DNA of 64,000 nt, from assembly GCF_006539505.1 (NCBI RefSeq), contig NZ_BJND01000008.1, positions 248,001 to 312,000 on the forward strand, given 5' to 3'. Source of the stretch: Streptomyces spinoverrucosus (GTDB lineage Bacteria; Actinomycetota; Actinomycetes; Streptomycetales; Streptomycetaceae). The notes under the pieces were generated by a model, which worked only from the letters and a program-made list of their open reading frames with translations, ran no database searches and was not told the DNA's origin. The position numbers were made by a program, and so were the translations under genes. This document shows, piece after piece, positions 59,144 to 64,000 of this stretch; positions within the stretch are counted from its first letter, which is position 1, and the number at the start of each line of letters is the position of its first letter.

Positions 59144-61492
59144 CTAATCGTCGGCGTGGTACACAGCGACCTCGGTCAGTGTCGGGGTGTACTGCTCCGC
59201 CGCGATCTGCCGGGTGAGCGCCACCCGGAGCCGGGAGGTCGTGACGTTGCCGAAGCCGGTCACGGTGCGGTCGTGCCCGATGCCGTCGTCGTAGCTCGCG
59301 AAGGTCACCCACTGGCCGGTCCCGGGGTCCCACCGCTGAAGCGCGAAGGACTGCACCCGCGGATTGGTGCCCGAGTCGGTGTACTCGTCCAAGTAGACCT
59401 GGTCGAAGGTGGTGTCCGTGCCGAAGTCGATGTCGAGCGTGATCGGGTAGGTCGCGTCGTCGGCCGCGGCCCAGCGGGTCGTCAGGTCGCCGTCGGTCAG
59501 CTTGTCCGCGGTGAGCGTCCCGTTCGCGCCGGGGTGGGTGGAGCTTGCGGTGACCGGTTTGCCGAGGGCGAGGTCGACGCGGTTGTCCGCTTCCTCCTCG
59601 ATGGGGTCGGTGTCGACCGGGTTGGTGACCTGTCGGCCGATGCGCCTCTCGGCGATGCCTATGTCCGGTGCCTTGCCGTAGTAGATGTGCGTGCCGAGGA
59701 AGTCCTTGGTGCCCAGGTGCGGGTTGTACCGGCCGGCGTCGATGAGCGGCGAGTCCTTGCGGAGGGCGAAGTGAGCTGCCGCCTTCCGGATGTGGTCCAC
59801 GCCCGCCCCGGTGACGTAGTCGGCGGGGTCACCGACGAACCGTGGGTCGGCCCGCAGGCCCTTCGGGTCGGCCGGTTCCTGGGTGGAGTGGGTGCCGCTT
59901 GCCTCGTAGTAGTCGTTGTTGGAGAACACGGCCTGTCGTAGGGCGCCGGTGCGGCGGTACCACGGTGTCGGGGTCGTCTCCGAGGTGTTGTAGAAGATGT
60001 TGTTCAGGAAGTAGACGCGGCTCAGGAACGTCTCGTCGTGGACGTAGTCGAGGTCCGCGCCGTCGTAGACGAAGGTGTTGTTCGTGAAGTACGTCGGTGA
60101 GTAGTTCGTCGACAGCATGTTCTTCACGAGCACGCCATTGTCGTTGACGCTGAGGTTGTAGCGGGCCGTCGAGTTGGAGCTGTTGCCCATGTAGGCCATC
60201 CAGCCCGCCGCGTTGTCGTGCGAGTAGTTGTACTGGTACGTGACGTTGAAGTTGGTGTATTCGAGGTCCCAGGGGGTTCCGTCGAACTCGTTGTTCGGGC
60301 CGCCGTACACCTCGTTGTACTGCATGACCGAGTCGGCGCCCGCCCACAGATACAGCGCGCACGACACGGCGTCGTAGCGCTCCAGATAGCCGTTGACCTC
60401 GTTGTACTCGACCGTCATGTTCTTGGTGTTGGCGAGCTGGATCGCGCCCTGGCCGATGCTCTCGGAGTAGTTGTGGCCGATGTAGACGTCCCGGCTGTAC
60501 AGGTCGCGGGTGCGCACCCACAGCTGTTCCCAGCCCTCGTGCCACTTGCCGTTCTCGTCGTACTGGCCCGCGTCCGCGCCGTCGGCCGCGAACCAGTTGA
60601 ACGCGAACTGGACGGCGTGCAGTTCGACGTTCTCAAAGGTGTTGTCCTCGATCCGGACGTCCTTGAAGAAGTAGCCGCCGGTGCCGTAGTCCTTGTAGCT
60701 CTTGCTGCCGAAGACCTGGAAGTCGACGGCACCGTAATGGATTTTCTGCCAGTGGCTCGGGCCGTCGATGTTGTGGACGTATATGTCAGAGATGCGGAAG
60801 TGGTCCATGATGCTGTCGGCGCCGGGCTTCAGGAGGTCGGCGTTGATCGAGACCATGATTCCGTCGCGGACGTAAGGCGCTGCGGGTGTCCCTTTGGTGA
60901 TGTTGGTCGCGAAGTCGTCGTCATTGGACAGCTCGACGTTGTTGATGTCCCAGTACTGCTGGTTGCGCAGCACGATGGCGCCGGTCAGGCCGACGGTGGC
61001 GGGATTCTTCGTGCCGTCCGCGTTGAACGGGCTCGGCACCTTGCCATTCGTCGCGATGTACGGCCGTCCGGCGCGCGGGTCGCCGTACGCCGAGATGGTG
61101 ATCGGCCTGCCCGCGCTGCCCGAGCCCTTCGGCCAGAGCTGCTCGTCCTGCCATTGCTCACCGGCCTTGAGCAGGATGCGGTCGCCGGGCTCGAACGTCG
61201 TGGCGTTCGCCTTGGCGAGGGTGCGCCAGGCGGTCTTGGGGGAGGTCCCGGCCGCGTTGTCGTGGCCGTGGGTGGCGTCGATGAAGTAGTCCGTGCCGCC
61301 GGTCCTGTTGGGGGTGTTGCCCGGCCAGGTCGGCTCGGCGGCGGCGGGGACGCGGGAGGAAGCGCGGTCCGGGGCCGCGGCGGCGTACGCGGCGGGAACG
61401 AGCGAGCCGACGAGCAGTGCGGCGAGCAGGGCGATGAAGCCCGCGTACAGCGTTCGTATGAGGGGTGGTGATTCCGTGTCGAAAGATCTCAT
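59144..61492 (-). CDS. Secreted right-handed beta-helix protein with C-terminal F5/8-type carbohydrate-binding domain
   Basis: A 782-residue exported protein with signal peptide RTLYAGFIALLAALLVGSLVPAAYAAA. Residues about 70-600 form a parallel beta-helix of pectate-lyase or glycosidase type (PGDRILLKAGEQW, WDINNVELSND, RDVYIGHNYSESIGQGAIQL, NMTVEYNEVNGY, FTNNTFVYDG, YFLNNIFYNT, ending with HFALRKDSPLIDAGRYN). A discoidin-like F5/8 domain follows (about 655-780: GKPVTASSTHPGANGTLTADKLTDGDLTTRWAA). The probable role is cleavage or binding of an extracellular polysaccharide; no specific catalytic residues can be assigned. ATG 61492 overlaps the PPIase stop (ATGA). Confidence 0.88.
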   Translation of the reverse strand: MRSFDTESPPLIRTLYAGFIALLAALLVGSLVPAAYAAAAPDRASSRVPAAAEPTWPGNTPNRTGGTDYFIDATHGHDNAAGTSPKTAWRTLAKANATTFEPGDRILLKAGEQWQDEQLWPKGSGSAGRPITISAYGDPRAGRPYIATNGKVPSPFNADGTKNPATVGLTGAIVLRNQQYWDINNVELSNDDDFATNITKGTPAAPYVRDGIMVSINADLLKPGADSIMDHFRISDIYVHNIDGPSHWQKIHYGAVDFQVFGSKSYKDYGTGGYFFKDVRIEDNTFENVELHAVQFAFNWFAADGADAGQYDENGKWHEGWEQLWVRTRDLYSRDVYIGHNYSESIGQGAIQLANTKNMTVEYNEVNGYLERYDAVSCALYLWAGADSVMQYNEVYGGPNNEFDGTPWDLEYTNFNVTYQYNYSHDNAAGWMAYMGNSSNSTARYNLSVNDNGVLVKNMLSTNYSPTYFTNNTFVYDGADLDYVHDETFLSRVYFLNNIFYNTSETTPTPWYRRTGALRQAVFSNNDYYEASGTHSTQEPADPKGLRADPRFVGDPADYVTGAGVDHIRKAAAHFALRKDSPLIDAGRYNPHLGTKDFLGTHIYYGKAPDIGIAERRIGRQVTNPVDTDPIEEEADNRVDLALGKPVTASSTHPGANGTLTADKLTDGDLTTRWAAADDATYPITLDIDFGTDTTFDQVYLDEYTDSGTNPRVQSFALQRWDPGTGQWVTFASYDDGIGHDRTVTGFGNVTTSRLRVALTRQIAAEQYTPTLTEVAVYHADD

Positions 61493-62553
61493 TGCTGCAC
61501 ATCCTCTGCGGTGATGGCGTCCAACGCCGCGATGTCGATGTCGATGTCGCTCTTGTCGACACGGCGCTGGAGGTACTGGTCGAACTTCTCCTCGACGAGC
61601 GACTGCCGGATCCGCTGGGCGTAGTCGGTGAACGCCTTGTCCTCGTCGATGTCCTTGCTGTCGAGTTCGTAGTAGGTGATCTGGCCGGTGCCCCTGACGG
61701 GGGCGGAGATCCGGCCCGGCTGGAGTCCGCCGAGGATCGAGAGGAGGTCCTGGGCGTGGGCGTTCAGCGAGGTGGAGCCACCGCCGTCGTACGTGCCGGT
61801 TGTGAGCTTGGCGCCCGGTTCCCCGGCGACGGCGTCCGCGAGGCGCCCGGCGGACGTCACCCGCTGCTGGAGGCGCTCGGCGTACTCCGCGGCGGCGCCT
61901 TCCGGTACCGGCACCACCAGCCGCGTGTACGTGTACGTCGTCGCGTTGGCGCTCCAGGCGTCCCGGTCGGCGTCGAACGCGCGCCGGACTTCGGCGTCGG
62001 TGACCCGGAGCGGGCCGCCGGGGGCAGCGCTGAGCCGCTTCTTCAGGGTGGTGGTGAGATCCGTGAGCCGGTGTGTGTAGTACTCGCCGGGGGAGAAGCT
62101 CGCGACGCCGTACACCGTCTCGCCCGCCGCGATGGCCTGCGCCCGGGACTCGTTCTCCTTCGCCAGGTCGGCGAGGAAGTCCGCGTAGTCCACCGAGTCG
62201 ACGAGCCCCTGCTCTTTCGCGAGGACGAGCGTGCTCTTGTCCCGCCAGATCTCGTCGAGCGCACGGGTTTCGAGCCGTTGGAGTGCGGTCTTGTCTCCGG
62301 CTTTCGCGTTCCAGTTGGTCGTGCCTTGCAGGCGGTACTTGTTGCGCAGCTCGTTCTGCACGGTCGGAGCGAGCCGCCGCATGTGGAAGAGCAGTTCGTC
62401 GCGGGTCACGGGGTGGCCGTCGAGGGAGGCGACCTCGTCCTCGGTGTGGTGGTCGCGGAGCAGTGTCACTGCGGTGATCACCAGTGCGGTGAGGGCGAGG
62501 CACAGGCCGGTGAGGATGAGGACGGCCCTGCGCGACGGCAAGGTGCCCTTCAT
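61489..62553 (-). CDS. Membrane-anchored parvulin-type peptidyl-prolyl isomerase (SurA/PrsA-like)
   Basis: A 354-residue protein with an N-terminal anchor (RAVLILTGLCLALTALVITAVTLL), a helical chaperone domain (VTRDELLFHMRRLAPTVQNELRNKY, then ATRALDEIWRDKSTLVLAKEQG-like helices), and a parvulin-like segment (about 195-300: YTYTRLVVPVPEGAAAEYAERLQQRVTSAGRLADAVAG, then DLLSILGGLQPGRISAPVRGTGQITYYEL). It would face the outside and help exported proteins fold. It is translationally coupled on both sides by ATGA (62550-62553 and 61489-61492), which ties it to the fucosidase and beta-helix protein. Whether PPIase activity is retained cannot be told. Confidence 0.82.
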   Translation of the reverse strand: MKGTLPSRRAVLILTGLCLALTALVITAVTLLRDHHTEDEVASLDGHPVTRDELLFHMRRLAPTVQNELRNKYRLQGTTNWNAKAGDKTALQRLETRALDEIWRDKSTLVLAKEQGLVDSVDYADFLADLAKENESRAQAIAAGETVYGVASFSPGEYYTHRLTDLTTTLKKRLSAAPGGPLRVTDAEVRRAFDADRDAWSANATTYTYTRLVVPVPEGAAAEYAERLQQRVTSAGRLADAVAGEPGAKLTTGTYDGGGSTSLNAHAQDLLSILGGLQPGRISAPVRGTGQITYYELDSKDIDEDKAFTDYAQRIRQSLVEEKFDQYLQRRVDKSDIDIDIAALDAITAEDVQQ

Positions 62554-64000
62554 GAGGCGCCCCCGATCGCGGCCGCGCGCGCCACGACGGGCGTGTCCCG
62601 CGCCTCCGTCACCTCGACCAGCACGGCGTCGACCTCGGTCGGCGCAAAGGTCAGGATGCGCTGGTAGCCCACCGCATGCGCCTCGGCGAGCGTCGTCCAG
62701 CGGCCGTCCCGGCGGCCCCGGACGACGACGTGCTCGATCCGCTGTCCCTGCGTGATGTCCTCGCCCACGACGACCGCCTCGACCGGGCGGGGCCGCCCGA
62801 ACGCGAGCGTCACGCCGGGACGCGGGTCCGTGTCGTCCGGCCGCCACGGCGTACGCCCTGCGCCGGGCCACGCCGTCGCGATGTCACCCGGGGTGCCGGA
62901 GGAGACCGTCGCCGTCGCCTCGATCCGCCGCGCCCGGAAGTCCTCGATGCGCCGCCCGAGTCGCTCAAGGACCGCCACGTCGGTGTCGCGTATGCGCCCG
63001 TCCCGGGCCGGTGGGACGTTGAGCAGGAAGCAGGAGTTGCCGCCGACGGCGCGCAGGTAGATGGTGAACAGCTCGTCCACGGGCCGGACTTGGGCGTCCT
63101 CGGCGGGGTGGTGGAACCAGCCGGGGCGGATCGAGGTGTTGACCTCGGCCGGGTACCAGACCAGGTCGTCCTCGTGCCCGGCCAGCGCGGTTCGGCTGCC
63201 GAGGTCGCGGTCGTCGTTGCGGACCAGCCGGGCGAAGGTGCCGTCGTCCGTCTGCTGCGAGCGGTCCGCGGTGCGTTCGGCGTCCTGCAGGGCGCGCGGG
63301 ACGACGCTCCACTCGTCGGGGCGGGTGTCCCCGGCCTCGTTGCCGCACCAGCGGACGTCGGGCCCGCACACGCTGATGACCGCGTCCGGCTGCAATTCGC
63401 GTACGACGGCGTAGTAACGCTCCCAGTCGTACACCTGGACCTTGCCGTTCGGGCCCTCTCCGTTCGCGCCGTCCAGCCACACCGAGAACACCGGCCCGTA
63501 CCGGGTGAGCAGTTCGGTGAGCTGGGCGACGTAGAAGTCGTCGTACGCGGTCCCGGAGCCGTAGGACGCATCGTGGCGGTCCCAGGGGGAGAGGTAGATC
63601 CCGAACCGCAGGCCGTGCCGCCGGGCCGCGGCGGCGACCTCCGCGACCACGTCGCCCTGGCCACCCAGCCACGGCGACGAGGCGACCGAGTAGGCGGTGA
63701 CGTCGCTCGGCCACAGACAGAAACCGTCGTGGTGCTTGCAGGTGAGGATCACGCCGGTCATCCCGGCGCTCTTGAGGGTCGCGACCCACTGGTCGGCGTC
63801 GAGCCCGGCCGGGTCGAAGAGCGCCGGGTCGTCGTGTCCCTCGCCCCACTCGCGGTCCGTCACGGTGTTCATGCCGAAGTGGATGAAGCCGTAGAACTCC
63901 ATTGTCTGCCAGGTGAGTTGGCGCTCACTCGGCCGGACCGCGGCCAGCGCCGGCGCCCGCGCCCGTCCGGATGCCGCGGCCGCGGTCACCGGAACCGCCG
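62550..64000 (-). CDS. GH29 alpha-L-fucosidase (5' end beyond window)
   Basis: At least 479 residues of a glycoside hydrolase family 29 enzyme that removes alpha-L-fucose from glycans. The catalytic domain begins TWQTMEFYGFIHFGMNTVTDREWG and includes ILTCKHHDGFCLWPS, FGIYLSPWDRHDASYG and the nucleophile Asp in SVWLDGANGEG (about residue 173 from GTG 63989). A C-terminal beta-sandwich (GVTLAFGRPRPVEAVVVGEDITQGQRIEHVVV) follows. The frame stays open through base 64000 (AVPVTAAAASGRARAPALAAVRP), so the true start and a signal peptide are probably beyond the window. Its stop overlaps the PPIase start, ATGA. Confidence 0.88.
   Translation of the reverse strand, partial: AVPVTAAAASGRARAPALAAVRPSERQLTWQTMEFYGFIHFGMNTVTDREWGEGHDDPALFDPAGLDADQWVATLKSAGMTGVILTCKHHDGFCLWPSDVTAYSVASSPWLGGQGDVVAEVAAAARRHGLRFGIYLSPWDRHDASYGSGTAYDDFYVAQLTELLTRYGPVFSVWLDGANGEGPNGKVQVYDWERYYAVVRELQPDAVISVCGPDVRWCGNEAGDTRPDEWSVVPRALQDAERTADRSQQTDDGTFARLVRNDDRDLGSRTALAGHEDDLVWYPAEVNTSIRPGWFHHPAEDAQVRPVDELFTIYLRAVGGNSCFLLNVPPARDGRIRDTDVAVLERLGRRIEDFRARRIEATATVSSGTPGDIATAWPGAGRTPWRPDDTDPRPGVTLAFGRPRPVEAVVVGEDITQGQRIEHVVVRGRRDGRWTTLAEAHAVGYQRILTFAPTEVDAVLVEVTEARDTPVVARAAAIGGAS

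Overview
The window is about 64 kb of very G+C-rich chromosomal DNA whose genes show the strong third-position G/C bias, GTG starts, ATGA stop/start overlaps and leaderless promoters of a Streptomyces-type actinomycete. Family-level markers agree: an SSI-type protease inhibitor, a SAV2148-type HEPN protein, carbohydrate ABC importers without their own ATPase, a mycothiol-dependent nitroreductase remnant, and the short leader peptide typical of Streptomyces sulfite-reductase operons. I see no rRNA, tRNA, CRISPR array, transposase or prophage.

Layout. 1-5.1 kb: the end of a flavin disulfide oxidoreductase, two decayed SDR genes, a VOC protein, an M24 aminopeptidase-like protein and a degenerate aminoglycoside-phosphotransferase-like protein. 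5.1-5.7 kb: a non-coding, repeat-built stretch. 5.7-16.4 kb: a glycogen-to-trehalose locus (treZ, treY, glgX) interrupted by an FHA protein and two paralogous M14 carboxypeptidases that flank a translationally coupled SSI-type inhibitor. 16.5-18.8 kb: a copper amine oxidase apparently split into two secreted proteins. 18.9-24.8 kb: HEPN protein, DEDDh exonuclease, a minisatellite, a YbaK-type deacylase with a repeat-coded tail, an EamA exporter with divergent LysR regulator, and a small-molecule kinase. 25-31.7 kb: an ABC sugar importer, a macrolide glycosyltransferase and an MMPL exporter. 32-42.5 kb: DUF1697, a nitroreductase remnant, then the leftward sulfur locus (leader peptide, sulfite reductase, zinc-ribbon protein, cysH, cysC, cysD, cysN, ssuA, ssuB, ssuC, sirohydrochlorin chelatase). 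42.5-56.5 kb: acetyltransferases, a GAF regulator, an AidB-like dehydrogenase, a YihY membrane protein, an NmrA-like protein beside a 5'-truncated WYL regulator, and a MarR/cupin pair. 56.5-59.1 kb: vanZ-like gene, response regulator and sensor kinase. 59.1-64 kb: a coupled operon for a secreted beta-helix protein, a membrane-anchored PPIase and a GH29 alpha-L-fucosidase.

How the genes work together. GlgX debranches glycogen; TreY turns the chain end into a trehalosyl unit; TreZ releases trehalose. CysD/CysN activate sulfate to APS, CysH reduces APS to sulfite and the siroheme enzyme reduces sulfite to sulfide; SsuABC imports organosulfonates, and the terminal CbiX-like chelatase can supply siroheme. 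The last operon looks like an exported fucosylated-glycan degradation unit carrying its own folding factor.

The most unusual items are the two-gene copper amine oxidase with an atypical cofactor motif, the carboxypeptidase/SSI coupling, the Cys-bearing leader and dyads before the sulfur operon, the fucosidase/PPIase/beta-helix coupling, and several repeat structures. Everything here was read by eye; homology statements rest on recognised motifs and not on searches.
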